Below, in pieces: positions 46,893 through 56,142 of a stretch of 64,000 nucleotides of DNA. The notes under the pieces were generated by a model that saw only the letters and a list, made by a program, of their open reading frames with translations, did not search any database and was not told where the DNA came from. Made by a program: the position numbers and the translations under genes. The DNA comes from Holophagales bacterium (GTDB lineage Bacteria; Acidobacteriota; Thermoanaerobaculia; UBA5066): NCBI GenBank assembly GCA_016714815.1, contig JADKBZ010000010.1:62001-126000 (forward strand), in the 5' to 3' direction. Numbering within the stretch: position 1 is the stretch's first letter; every line of letters begins with the position of its first letter.

Positions 46893-49800
46893 GGCGGCGC
46901 ACCGGAGTTTCCCATCCCGGCCCCGGGTCCGCCCGGCTGGCCCGGGACGAGCGGCCGGGTGTCTCCGGGAGCGCCGAATTCGACCCGGTTCCGCCCCGCG
47001 CTCTTGGCTCGGTAGAGAGCCGCGTCCACGGCGGAGACGAGGACGGCCGGGTCACCGGCCTTCTCGGGGCCGGACGCGTCGGGAACGATCGTCGCGACGC
47101 CGAAACTCGCCGTCACGACCGGAGCGGCCCCGTCGGGATGCGGGATCCCGAGCGCTTCGATGCCCGCGCGCGCCGCCTCGGCGACGATCATCGCGTCGGC
47201 CGCCCCGGTGGCCGGGAGGAGAAGCATGAACTCCTCTCCCCCGTAGCGGGCCACGAGGTCTCCCGCCCGCCGCGCGATCGCGTCGAGAACCGTGGCCACC
47301 TCCACGATGCACTTGTCCCCGGCCGGATGGCCGAGGGCGTCGTTGTAGCGCTTGAAGAAGTCGATGTCGGCCATGACGAGCGAGAGGGGCTGACCGAACC
47401 GGACGCCCCGTTTCCACTCGGTGTCGAGCATCTCGTCGAACCGCCGCCGGTTCGCGATGCCGCTCAGGGAATCGGAGAACGAAAGCTCCGACAGCCGCGA
47501 GTTGGCGAGCCGCAGCTCCTCCGTCCGCTCGGCGACGAGCCGCTCGAGCTCCGTCTGCCGCCGGCTCAGCTGCAAGGTCCGGCTGCGGATCGCGAGAAGG
47601 ACTCCCGAGAGGCCGAGGAGCAGGGCGAGGATCCGGAACCAGGCGGTCTGGTGGAAGGTCGGGAGAACCGTCAGCGCAAGAAGGTCCGCCTCTTTCCCCC
47701 ACGGCCCCTCGCCGATTCGGCTCGAGACCCGGAACCGGTAACGTCCCGGCGGAAGCCCCGTGTAGAACGCCGACCGCCGGGTGTCCACCTCGACCCAGGC
47801 CTGATCGAACCCGTCGAGCCGAAAGCGGAAGCGGATCAGCTCGGATGGCTGCAAGGTCGCCGCGGCGTATCGGATCTCGATCATCGACCGGCCGGGGCCG
47901 ACCTCGAACCCGTCCCGGGCGGCCCTCGGGGTCCCGTCGACGAGCAGCCCCTCCAGGCGGACTCCGGGTGGAGGGGGCGGCGGCGGGATTCGCGTGGGAT
48001 CGACGATGACGACGCCGCGGTAGGAGGGAAGCCAGATCCGCCCGTCCGGTCCGATCGATCCGGCCGGCTGCTGGCCGCTGGCGAAGGAAGCGCTCCGGAG
48101 GCCGTCGGCCAGCCCGAACACGAGCGGGTGGATGGAATCGCTCCGTCCCGACGACGCGGCGATCAGCTCCCGCTTCAGGAGGCGCTGGAAGCCCTTGTTC
48201 CCGGTGAGCCAGAGGCCGCCGTCCCGGTCCTCGAGGAGGACCTGCGCCCGCCCCTCGGCGAGGCCGTCCTCGGGGCGGATCGCGGTCAGGACCCCGTCCT
48301 TCAGCCGGTTCAGGCCGCTCCAGGCGCTGCCGATCCAGAGGGTGCCCTCGTCGTCCTCGTGCAGCGCCGCGATCCGGTCGCTCACGAGGCCGTCGCGGGT
48401 CTTCAGCACGCGCAACTCCGTGCCGTCGTACCGGAGGAGCCCGTCTCCCGACGTCCCGAACCAGAGCACTCCCGCCCTGTCCTCCAGGAGACACACGACG
48501 GCCTTCAGCGAAGTGCCGTCGGGAGCGGGGAATGGCTGGAACCGGCGGCCGTCGCGGGAGACGGCGACGCCCGCGGTCGTCGCCACCCAGACCGCGCCCT
48601 TGCGGTCTTCGTGGATGACCCGGACGTCGAGGTCGGGCAGGCCCTCGGCCTGCCCGAAGAGGTCGATGCGGCCGCCGCGAAGCCGTGCGAGCCCCGAGGT
48701 GAAGGTGCCGACCCAGAGCGCGCCGGACCGGTCCTCGAAGAGCGAGGAGACCTCGTCGCTGGGAAGGCCGTCGGCTTTCCGGAGGACCTCGATACGCCCC
48801 TCGAAAAGGCGGTTGAGCCCGCCCCCGGCCGTCGCGAGCCAGACGCTTCCGTCGCGCCCGTGAAGGACGGCGCGGACGTTGTCGTTCGAGAGCCCCTCGG
48901 GAACGCCGATCACCGGGAAACTCCGGTCGCGAAGCCGGTTGAGGCCCCCCACCCACGTGCCGGCCCAGATGAAGCCCTCCCCGTCCGGCACGATCGACCA
49001 GATCTTGTCGTTGGAGAGAGGGGGCGCCCCGAGGCAGGAGAAGGCGCCTTCGCGCAGCCGGCAGATCCCGTTTCCCCACGTGCCGATCCAGAGCGATCCG
49101 GCTGCGTCGAGCGCGAGCGCCGTCAGCTGGTCGGTCGGCAGCCCGTCCGCCTTGCCGTAGACGCGACGGGAATCCCCGACGATTCGAACGAGCCCGGCCC
49201 CCGCCGTCGCGACCCAGATGCCGCCGGCCGGATCCGGGAGGACCGTGAGGATCTGGTCGCTCGGGAAGCCGTTCGCCGTCGACCAGGTCGTCACGCGGCC
49301 GCCCCGGAGCGAGACGAGCCCCGCGCCGCTCGTCCCGATCCAGAGAGTTCCGTCCCTGTCGAAACAGACGGACCGAAGCCGAACGGAGGGAAGGCCCTCC
49401 TTCTTCGTCAGGAGCGTCGCCTCGCCGTCCTTCCAGCGAACGAGGCCCTTTCCCGCGCCGCCCCAGACCGTCCCGTCGGGGGCCTCCGAGAGCGACCAGA
49501 TGGTTCCCTGCCCCAGCTCGTCCCCGAGCACCTTCCGGAAGACGCCGTCCCGGTACTGAACGACGTTCTCGCTCCGGCCGATCCAGAGCGTTCCGTGGCG
49601 GTCTTCCATCAGGGCAAACGTCGATCCCGTCGACAGGAGGGGCGTCGTCCGGCCGTCGAAGACGGTGAAGCGGGCCCCGTCGAACCGGACGAGACCGTCG
49701 TACGTCCCGAACCAGAGGTGGCCGTCGCGAGTCCTCACGATCGACGTGACGGTGTTCTGGGGCAGGCCGTTCTCCGTCTGCCAGACGTCGACCTGGGCCT

Positions 49801-49918
49801 GCGAGAGGGGCCTTTCCGGGTTGAGCGCCGCCGAGGGAACCGACGGAAGGAGCGGACACAGAAGCAGCGCCCAGCGAACGAGGCACCACGTCAGTCGTCC
49901 CGAATCCGTCCTGTTCAC
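46889..49918 (-). CDS. Two-component-type propeller sensor with GGDEF diguanylate cyclase domain
   Basis: 1009 residues. A signal peptide or anchor (about 10-30) precedes about twelve periplasmic propeller repeats (DGxLWxGT pattern, about 45-620), a Y_Y_Y domain (about 690-765), one membrane helix (about 770-795), a coiled coil and a cytoplasmic GGDEF domain with the active form GGEEF (893-897). The RxxD inhibitory site lies 5 residues before it (RAGDLVARY). It would make cyclic-di-GMP in response to an extracytoplasmic ligand. GTG 49918 is preferred over the longer frame because the signal peptide begins here. Confidence 0.92.
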   Translation of the reverse strand: MNRTDSGRLTWCLVRWALLLCPLLPSVPSAALNPERPLSQAQVDVWQTENGLPQNTVTSIVRTRDGHLWFGTYDGLVRFDGARFTVFDGRTTPLLSTGSTFALMEDRHGTLWIGRSENVVQYRDGVFRKVLGDELGQGTIWSLSEAPDGTVWGGAGKGLVRWKDGEATLLTKKEGLPSVRLRSVCFDRDGTLWIGTSGAGLVSLRGGRVTTWSTANGFPSDQILTVLPDPAGGIWVATAGAGLVRIVGDSRRVYGKADGLPTDQLTALALDAAGSLWIGTWGNGICRLREGAFSCLGAPPLSNDKIWSIVPDGEGFIWAGTWVGGLNRLRDRSFPVIGVPEGLSNDNVRAVLHGRDGSVWLATAGGGLNRLFEGRIEVLRKADGLPSDEVSSLFEDRSGALWVGTFTSGLARLRGGRIDLFGQAEGLPDLDVRVIHEDRKGAVWVATTAGVAVSRDGRRFQPFPAPDGTSLKAVVCLLEDRAGVLWFGTSGDGLLRYDGTELRVLKTRDGLVSDRIAALHEDDEGTLWIGSAWSGLNRLKDGVLTAIRPEDGLAEGRAQVLLEDRDGGLWLTGNKGFQRLLKRELIAASSGRSDSIHPLVFGLADGLRSASFASGQQPAGSIGPDGRIWLPSYRGVVIVDPTRIPPPPPPPGVRLEGLLVDGTPRAARDGFEVGPGRSMIEIRYAAATLQPSELIRFRFRLDGFDQAWVEVDTRRSAFYTGLPPGRYRFRVSSRIGEGPWGKEADLLALTVLPTFHQTAWFRILALLLGLSGVLLAIRSRTLQLSRRQTELERLVAERTEELRLANSRLSELSFSDSLSGIANRRRFDEMLDTEWKRGVRFGQPLSLVMADIDFFKRYNDALGHPAGDKCIVEVATVLDAIARRAGDLVARYGGEEFMLLLPATGAADAMIVAEAARAGIEALGIPHPDGAAPVVTASFGVATIVPDASGPEKAGDPAVLVSAVDAALYRAKSAGRNRVEFGAPGDTRPLVPGQPGGPGAGMGNSGAPP

Positions 49919-50133
49919 TCCGTCCCTTTCGCCCCCGGACCTGCGGAAGAGCGGACGCCACTTCCGGCTCCCGTGCCGGAGCCCGCGAGAACCGGATGAT
50001 TCTACGCGCGGCAATTCCCGGTCCCGGTGCCCGTTGCGGACAACCCGACCCCGCGGGACAGGACGGATCACAAACCAGCGGGAGGTGGAAATGCGTACAA
50101 CGACCCGGGCGCCGTCGGGAGACAATCGCGCCG

Positions 50134-51585
50134 ATGCGCGATCTGGAGCCCTTCTTCCTCGGCCGCACCTTCGACGACTTCCTCTTCCGTCCCCAGCGGA
50201 GCCCCGTCACCAGCCGGAGGGCCCTCGACCTGTCGATGCCGCTCATCGAGGGGCTCCAGATCGGGATCCCGATCGTCGGCGCGAACATGGACACCGTCGT
50301 CGGCGAGGAGATGGCACGGTCGCTCGCCCTCGAGGGGGCCTTCGGGTTCCTCCACCGCAGCTGCAGCATCGACCTCCAGGCGTCGCGCGTCCGCTACGTC
50401 AAGACGCGCCACTCCTACGTCATCGAGAAGCCGCTCGTCCTCCCCCGCCGGGCGACGATCGCCGAGGTGCGGCGCCTCATCGAGCGCCACCGCTCGAGCG
50501 GGATCCTGATCGAGGAGACCCCGGGCTCGGGCCTCCTCGCGGGCCTCCTCTCGCAGCGCGACCTCCCCATGGGGGAAGGGAGCGGAGAGCGGCTCGTCGA
50601 GGAGCTGATGACGCCTCTCGCCCGTCTCGTCACGCGCCCTCCGACCGTGAGCATGGAAGAGGCGGAGCGGACGATGTGGGAGCGGCGGGTCGAGAAGCTC
50701 CCCCTCGTCGACGAGGCGGGGCTCATCCGCGGCCTCGTGACGATGCGCGACCTCCACCTCTTCAAGAGGAAGCCCTATTCCGTCAAGGACGTGAGGGGAC
50801 GCCTGCGCGTCGGCGCCGCCATCGGCGCGGCGGGCGACTACCTCGAGCGCGCCGCGGCGCTGGCCGAGGCGAAGGTCGACGTCATCCTGATGGACGTCGC
50901 CCACGCCCACTCGGAGATCCTCGCGAGGGCGGTCCCCGCCTTCCGGAGCCGCTTCCCGAACGTCCCGCTCGTCGTCGGCAACGTCGCCACCGGCGAGGGG
51001 GCGCGCTTTCTCGCCGACCTCGGCGCCGCCGCCATCAAGGTGGGCGTCGGCCCCGGGCGCGGCTGCCGCACCCGCCTCGAGACGGGCGCGGGAGTGCCCC
51101 AGCTTCAGGCGATCCGCGAGGCGTACCTCGCGACGGAGGGGAAGGTCCCGATCATCGCGGACGGCGGCATCCGAAATGACAAGGACGTCTTCCTGGCGCT
51201 CGCCTGCGGCGCCTCGACCGTCATGCTCGGGTCGCTCCTCTCGGGAACGGACGAGTCACCCGGCATCCTCGTCGACGACCCGGCAACCCGCCAGAAGATG
51301 AAGCTCTACCGCGGCATGACGTCGCCCGAGGCCGTCGTCGACGGCTCCTCCGACGCCGCCGTGGCGGACGCCCTCGCGACGCCGGCCGAGGGGCAGTCGC
51401 TCCGCGTGCCGTACGTCGGGAGCGTCGTCGACGTCGTCGCCCGGATCGCCGGGCACCTGCGCTCTGCCGTCAGCTACGCGGGCGAATCGACGCTCGGGGC
51501 CGCCCACCGGAAGATCGCCGCGGACCCGGAGCGCTATCTCGTTCCGCTCTCGGCGGCGGGGCGTGCGGAGTCGTTCGACCGCTGA
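50134..51585 (+). CDS. IMP dehydrogenase / GMP reductase family protein with two CBS domains
   Basis: The 483-residue product has the TIM-barrel family core with paired CBS domains (about 95-215). The catalytic-Cys loop reads VGVGPGRGCRTRLETGAGVPQ and ends in the IMPDH-type GAGVPQ, but has Arg-Gly before the Cys instead of the usual Ser-Ile. YRGMTSPEA stands where IMPDH has YRGMGS. It may be guaB or a GuaB1-type GMP reductase; sequence alone does not decide. ATG 50134 is at the family N-terminus. Confidence 0.82.
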   Translation: MRDLEPFFLGRTFDDFLFRPQRSPVTSRRALDLSMPLIEGLQIGIPIVGANMDTVVGEEMARSLALEGAFGFLHRSCSIDLQASRVRYVKTRHSYVIEKPLVLPRRATIAEVRRLIERHRSSGILIEETPGSGLLAGLLSQRDLPMGEGSGERLVEELMTPLARLVTRPPTVSMEEAERTMWERRVEKLPLVDEAGLIRGLVTMRDLHLFKRKPYSVKDVRGRLRVGAAIGAAGDYLERAAALAEAKVDVILMDVAHAHSEILARAVPAFRSRFPNVPLVVGNVATGEGARFLADLGAAAIKVGVGPGRGCRTRLETGAGVPQLQAIREAYLATEGKVPIIADGGIRNDKDVFLALACGASTVMLGSLLSGTDESPGILVDDPATRQKMKLYRGMTSPEAVVDGSSDAAVADALATPAEGQSLRVPYVGSVVDVVARIAGHLRSAVSYAGESTLGAAHRKIAADPERYLVPLSAAGRAESFDR

Positions 51586-51633
51586 CGGGGAGATCCCGCT
51601 CGCCCTCGGCAGGCTCCCGCAGGCGGGAGAAGA

Positions 51634-53151
51634 TCAGGCGATCGGGTGCACGCATTCCCCCCTCGGAGACGGGACCGCTCGAGTGGCCGGCCGGGCGGCG
51701 AGGCTCCGGCGGTACCGAACGTGCCGGCACCGCGTCGCCTCGACGAGCGGCCTCCAGACCCGCGCGGTGAGGCCGTGGCGGATGAGAAAGCGCCAGAGCC
51801 CGTTCGCGCGCTTGTAGAGGTACGACATCGCGAGGTAGGTCGGAACGGCCCGCAGCTCCCCGGGCCGCCTCTTCCAGATCGAGGCGTGCGAGAAGAGCCG
51901 CTCGTAGCAGCGGGCGTAGCCCGCGGAGAGCTCGTCCGGGGTGAGCCGGGCGGGACTGAAGACGACGTGCGACGTGTCGTAGAGATTCCAGTCCCGGTGC
52001 AGGATCCGCCCTTCGGCTTCGAGCCTCCGGAAGAGAGGGGTTCCCGGGTAGGGCGTCAGGATGTGGAAGGTGGCGCACTCGAGCCGGTTCGCCTCGATCC
52101 ACGAGACCGTCCGGTCGAAGACGTCGGGGCCGTCGTGGTCGAAGCCGAGGACGAAGCTGCCGTTCACCTGGATGCCGTGGTCGTGGAGGAGCCCGACCCG
52201 CCGCGCGTAGTCGGCCGACGGCGGCGTCCGCTTCCGCGCGTCGGCGAGGTTCCTGTCGGAGAGCGATTCGAAGCCGACGAAGACCCCGGTGCAGCCGGCG
52301 AGCGCCATCTCCTTCACGAGCCGCGGGTCGTCCGTCACGTCGATGGAGACGGCCGCGCTCCAGATCCTCTCGAGCGGACGGAGAGCCCGGCAGAGCCTCC
52401 GGAGGTGCTCCGGGTCGGAGCCGAGGTTGTTGTCGAGGAAGACGGCGTAAGGCTCTCCCGTCGCGAGCCACTCCGCGACGACGGCGTCCGGCTCCTTCAC
52501 GCCCCAGGGGACCTGGACGCCGCGCGTCGACAGGTAGCAGAAGTCGCAGCGGTTGTGGCAACCGCGGGTCGCCATGAGGCTCGCCGTCGTGAGGAACGAG
52601 TCGCACGGGACGAGGTCGCGGCGCGGGGGCGGAGCCTCGCGGTACGGGCTCCGGAAGTCTCCCTGGTAGAGCGGCTCGAGGCGCCCGCTTTCCGCGTCGG
52701 CGAGGATTCGCGGCCAGAGCGGGACGCCGTCGCCGAGGGCGATCGCGTCGGCGTGCGCGGCCGCCTCGCCGGGGCAGGCGGAGACGTGGAGCCCCCCGAG
52801 GACGACGAGGGCGCCCCGCTCCCGGTACCAGCGCGCCAGCTCGTAGGCCCGGCTCGCAAAGGTCAGGTGGACGGTGATCCCGACGACCCGGGGGAAGGGA
52901 TCGTGCGGCGGAGGCCCCTGCAGGAGGTTCTCGTCCCAGAGGCGGACCTCCCAGCCGGCCGGGGTCGCCGCCGCGAGGCTCGTGAGAGCGAGCGACGGGG
53001 TGAGGACGTGCTTGCCGAAGCTCGCGTGCGGGTCCTTCGGGTAGAAGGGGTTCAGGAGGAGGGCGAGACGCGGCGCCGGCGGCCCGGGGAGGAGGTCCGG
53101 GTCGAGGAGCGGAGCCTCGCGGAGCTCACGCGGCGTGGACGGGCTCTTCAC
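51634..53151 (-). CDS. Cobalamin-binding-type radical SAM protein
   Basis: 505 residues: an N-terminal B12-binding-like domain (about 35-180; PRLALLLNPFYPKD, ALVVLGGLHVSACPGEA) and a radical SAM core with C-x3-C-x2-C in GCHNRCDFCY. The C-terminus (about 420-505) is Arg-rich. The family includes hopanoid methylases and other tailoring enzymes; I cannot name the substrate. GTG 53151 with GGAGG upstream lies inside the end of uppS (26-nt overlap), hinting at a polyprenoid or envelope-lipid role. Confidence 0.8.
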   Translation of the reverse strand: MKSPSTPRELREAPLLDPDLLPGPPAPRLALLLNPFYPKDPHASFGKHVLTPSLALTSLAAATPAGWEVRLWDENLLQGPPPHDPFPRVVGITVHLTFASRAYELARWYRERGALVVLGGLHVSACPGEAAAHADAIALGDGVPLWPRILADAESGRLEPLYQGDFRSPYREAPPPRRDLVPCDSFLTTASLMATRGCHNRCDFCYLSTRGVQVPWGVKEPDAVVAEWLATGEPYAVFLDNNLGSDPEHLRRLCRALRPLERIWSAAVSIDVTDDPRLVKEMALAGCTGVFVGFESLSDRNLADARKRTPPSADYARRVGLLHDHGIQVNGSFVLGFDHDGPDVFDRTVSWIEANRLECATFHILTPYPGTPLFRRLEAEGRILHRDWNLYDTSHVVFSPARLTPDELSAGYARCYERLFSHASIWKRRPGELRAVPTYLAMSYLYKRANGLWRFLIRHGLTARVWRPLVEATRCRHVRYRRSLAARPATRAVPSPRGECVHPIA

Positions 53152-53929
53152 GGGGACCTCCGGAGGCGACGAGGGAGACGGCGGGCGTAGGCGGGAGGCC
53201 GCCGAAGCGCCGCTCGCGGCGGGAGAACCAGTCGAGCGCCTCGGCGAGGTCCGGATCGGCGACGTCGGGCCAGAGCCGGTCCGAGAACCAGACCTCCGCG
53301 TAGGCGCTCTCCCAGAGGAGGAAGTCGCTGATCCGGTGCTCGCCTCCGGTCCTGAGGAGAAGGTCGACCTCGGGCGGTCCGCCGCACCCGGCCCGGCCGA
53401 GCGCGGCGAGGAGGTCCTGCCGCGTCGGCGGGATCCCGCACGGGAGGAGGGCCACCGCCGTAAGGATCGCATCGCGCCCGGAGTAGTCGACGGCGATGCG
53501 CAGCTCCATCGCCTCCCCGTCCGCCGTGAGCGCCTCGGCCGCGGTGATCGCCGCCACGAGCGCGGGGCCGAGACGGTCGCGCCGGCCGATGACCCGCAGG
53601 CGGATTCCGTTCGCGACGCAGCGACGCGCCTCGCCGGCGAGATACCGCTCGAAGAGATTCATCAGGGCCGCCACCTCGGCCTCGGGACGCTTCCAGTTGT
53701 CCGCCGAGAAGGCGAAGAGGGTGAGGGTGCCGATGCCGCGGCGCCGGGCCGACTCGACGATGCGGCGCACCGCCTTCGCCCCCTCCCGATGCCCGACGGC
53801 GCGCGGCAGCCCTCGCCGCGTCGCCCATCGCCCGTTCCCGTCCATGATCACCGCCAGGTGCCGTGGCGGGGCAACGGACGGATACGGACGTTTCGCACCG
53901 TCGCCTGGCCGGGTCCGCTCGATTCTCAT
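53126..53929 (-). CDS. uppS: Isoprenyl (undecaprenyl) diphosphate synthase
   Basis: Cis-prenyltransferase that makes the lipid carrier for peptidoglycan and polysaccharide. Family markers are AVIMDGNGRWA (catalytic Asp), LFAFSADNWKRP, DLLLRTGGEHRISDFLLWE and the C-terminal RRFGG. 267 residues, normal. ATG 53929 (MRIERTRP) has GGAGG 5 nt upstream; ATG 53965 is less likely. The last 26 nt overlap the radical SAM gene. Confidence 0.94.
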   Translation of the reverse strand: MRIERTRPGDGAKRPYPSVAPPRHLAVIMDGNGRWATRRGLPRAVGHREGAKAVRRIVESARRRGIGTLTLFAFSADNWKRPEAEVAALMNLFERYLAGEARRCVANGIRLRVIGRRDRLGPALVAAITAAEALTADGEAMELRIAVDYSGRDAILTAVALLPCGIPPTRQDLLAALGRAGCGGPPEVDLLLRTGGEHRISDFLLWESAYAEVWFSDRLWPDVADPDLAEALDWFSRRERRFGGLPPTPAVSLVASGGPREEPVHAA

Positions 53930-54008
53930 GTCGCCTCCATCATTGGAAAGTGCTTTCTCATGCAAAGCTATTAAGGACGGCGAATCGCCGCCACCCGACG
54001 GATCCGAT

Positions 54009-54398
54009 TCAGGCGGGATTCCAGCCCGGTTTCAGCGCGGGTGGGGTCCCCTCTTCCCTCTCGAGCGCCCGGGCCTTCCGCGCGTCGTGGAGCACCTTCT
54101 CCAGCTCGCCGAGGTAGTCGAGGAACCGGCGGCGCCCCTCGACGCTGAGCCGGACGAGCGTCTGCGGACGCCGCCCCTCGAACCGCTTCCAGATCTCGAC
54201 GAGACCCGCGCCCTGGAGCACCTCGAGGTGGCGGTTGAGGTTGCCGTCGGTGAGGGCGCAGAGCCGGCGGAGGTCGCCGAAGAGGAGCCCCTCGGGCCGT
54301 GTGGAGAGGGAGGTGAGGATCCCGAGCCGGGCCTTCTCGTGCAGGACGCGGTCGAGCCCCTCGTAGGCGAAGCGGCCTTCGACCGGATCCTTAGCCAC
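54009..54398 (-). CDS. Winged-helix transcriptional regulator
   Basis: 129 residues of the ArsR-like/HTH_34 group: HEKARLGILTSL, GLLFGDLRRLCALTDGNLNRHLEVLQGAGLVE and a wing (KRFEGRRPQTLVRLS). A GTG start at 54398 overlaps the upstream membrane-protein stop by 8 nt. Regulators of this group are usually paired with a membrane partner gene and often control it; the palindrome at 55015-55029 is the likely target. Confidence 0.85.
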   Translation of the reverse strand: MAKDPVEGRFAYEGLDRVLHEKARLGILTSLSTRPEGLLFGDLRRLCALTDGNLNRHLEVLQGAGLVEIWKRFEGRRPQTLVRLSVEGRRRFLDYLGELEKVLHDARKARALEREEGTPPALKPGWNPA

Positions 54399-54999
54399 GT
54401 TCGCTCCTCGGGATGTCGAGGTGGAGGACCAGGGCCGCAGCGAGGAGGCCCAGGCCGAAGACCGCTCCGTTCCGGGCGCCGAGCCGGGCCAGGTCGGGCG
54501 TGGGGAACGCCAGGAGCGCGCTCCCCGCGAGGACGAAGAAAAGGGCCACCCACCCCGTCGCCCGGGCCAGGTACGGACGCGAGGCGAAGATCCCGAGGCC
54601 GAGGAGGAGCGCCCAGAGGCCCGGCAGGAGCCGGACGAGGCCCGGGTCGAGGGCCGGAAGAGCCAGGCTGACCACCGCTCCGGCGGCGAGGCAGGGGACG
54701 AACTGGCCGACGACCCGCCGGGTGTGGCGCCGCGAGAAGGAATCGGGCACCCGGCGGTAGCCCGCGACGAGGACGCCGCCGATCAGCAGCACGTTCAGAA
54801 CGGCGACGGAGAGCCAGTACCAGAGGAACGCCGAGCCGTCGTCCCCCGAGGGCAGCAGCCGGGGCTGAAGCCACCCGGCCAGGAGCCCGATCGCGCCCGC
54901 GACGGCCACCGGAACCGGCCGGTAGCCGCGAAAGACCTCGCCCTTGGCCATCTGGGCGTGGATCTCGTCGATCCGGTCGAGGGCGTTCGTCAGGTCCAT
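54391..54999 (-). CDS. Multi-span membrane protein of unknown function
   Basis: The 202-residue product has about six hydrophobic helices (VAVAGAIGLLAGWL, WYWLSVAVLNVLLIGGVLVAG, GQFVPCLAAGAVVSLAL and others) and a short soluble N-terminus (MDLTNALDRIDEIHAQMAKG). I do not recognise the family. It leads an operon with the winged-helix regulator and has a palindrome-containing promoter just before its ATG. Confidence 0.75.
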   Translation of the reverse strand: MDLTNALDRIDEIHAQMAKGEVFRGYRPVPVAVAGAIGLLAGWLQPRLLPSGDDGSAFLWYWLSVAVLNVLLIGGVLVAGYRRVPDSFSRRHTRRVVGQFVPCLAAGAVVSLALPALDPGLVRLLPGLWALLLGLGIFASRPYLARATGWVALFFVLAGSALLAFPTPDLARLGARNGAVFGLGLLAAALVLHLDIPRSERG

Positions 55000-55007
55000 C
55001 GCCCGAA

Positions 55008-55036
55008 AGATTAACTCTGCATTGCAGAGCAGTCAA
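55008..55036 (-). promoter_or_regulatory. Promoter of the membrane-protein/regulator operon
   Basis: On the minus strand, TTGACT (55036-55031) is separated by exactly 17 bp from TAATCT (55013-55008). Initiation about 7 nt beyond falls within a couple of bases of ATG 54999, so the message would be leaderless. Confidence 0.55.
55015..55029. promoter_or_regulatory. Palindromic operator inside the promoter spacer
   Basis: CTCTGCA-T-TGCAGAG is a perfect 7-bp inverted repeat around one base. It lies between -35 and -10, so a bound repressor would block RNA polymerase. The winged-helix protein at 54009-54398 is the natural candidate. Confidence 0.65.
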
Positions 55037-55163
55037 GTGGCGACGACCCGGGCGACGGGGACGTCGCCCTTCCCCGGCATCCGGCGGGCCGCGTCGCCCC
55101 GCACCTCGACGAGGCCCGCGGGAATCGTGCGAGAGGGACGACACGTTCGGGCCGCCCGGCGCG

Positions 55164-56138
55164 ATGATGGCAGCCGCGAGGAGACGGATGGCGGGCGAGT
55201 CCGGGCAAGGCGGGAGGACGGGGACGATCTTCAACGTGCAGCGGGGCTCGTTCCACGACGGCCCCGGCATCCGGACGACCGTCTTTCTCAAGGGGTGCCC
55301 GCTCCGCTGCCCCTGGTGCCACAACCCCGAGGGGATTTCCCCCGCTCCCGAGGTCCTCGTCTCCGATTCCCGCTGCCTCTCCTGCGGGAGCTGCGAGGCG
55401 GCCTGCCCGCGGCCCGAGGGGCCGCTTCCCGCCGGCAGCGTCGTCGGCCGGGACGGGTGCCTCGCGTGTCGCGCCTGTGTCGAGGCGTGCCCCTCCGCGT
55501 CGCGCGAGGTGGCGGGACGGACGATGACCGTTGCGGAGGTCCTCGCGGAGATCCTTCGCGACCGGCCGGTCTACGAGGAATCGGGAGGCGGCGTCACCTT
55601 CTCCGGCGGCGAACCGCTCGGGCAGCCGATCTTCCTTCTCGCCGCGCTCGAGGCGTGCCGGCGGGAGGGACTCCACGCGACGGTCGACACTTGCGGCTTC
55701 GCCCCGCGCGAGACCGTCCTCGGCGTCGCGACTCAGGCGGACCTCTTCCTCTGGGACGTGAAGACCCTCGACCCCCAGCGCCACCTCGCGCTCACCGGCG
55801 TCCCGCTCGAGCCGATCCTGGCGAACCTCGCCGCGGTGACCCGGACGGGCGTCCCGATCTGGCTCCGGATCCCGGTAATCCCCGGCGTCAACGACGATGA
55901 GGCGAGCATCGCCAGGGCCGCCGCGCTCGCCACGCGGACGCCCTCGGTGCGCCGGGTGAGCCTCCTGCCCTACCATCGGACCGCGAACGGGAAGAGGGAC
56001 CGACTCGGGCGCGGGACGGATCCCGCCCGCGGCGCCTCCCCGACCCTCGCGGACGCCCCTTCTCCCACTCCCGAACGGATGGCGGCCCTCGCCGCCCTCT
56101 TCGCGCCCACCGGCATCGAGACGACGATCGGAGGATGA
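55164..56138 (+). CDS. Glycyl-radical enzyme activating protein (radical SAM)
   Basis: Radical SAM activase that installs the glycyl radical on its partner. CxxxCxxC is GCPLRCPWCHNPE (C45, C49, C52). Two ferredoxin-type clusters follow (CLSCGSCEAACP and CLACRACVEACP), as in activases of GRE dehydratases. GGGVTFSGGEPL is the SAM-binding GGE motif. 324 residues; the start could be 55164 or 55188. It ends 4 nt before the glycyl-radical enzyme, so the pair is clearly coupled. Confidence 0.93.
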   Translation: MMAAARRRMAGESGQGGRTGTIFNVQRGSFHDGPGIRTTVFLKGCPLRCPWCHNPEGISPAPEVLVSDSRCLSCGSCEAACPRPEGPLPAGSVVGRDGCLACRACVEACPSASREVAGRTMTVAEVLAEILRDRPVYEESGGGVTFSGGEPLGQPIFLLAALEACRREGLHATVDTCGFAPRETVLGVATQADLFLWDVKTLDPQRHLALTGVPLEPILANLAAVTRTGVPIWLRIPVIPGVNDDEASIARAAALATRTPSVRRVSLLPYHRTANGKRDRLGRGTDPARGASPTLADAPSPTPERMAALAALFAPTGIETTIGG

Positions 56139-56142
56139 GCCG

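Noticed and set aside
47138..49999. 953-codon plus-strand frame opposite the propeller-GGDEF gene
   Set aside because: Antisense shadow. Composition lacks hydrophobic cores and the other strand encodes regular propeller repeats.
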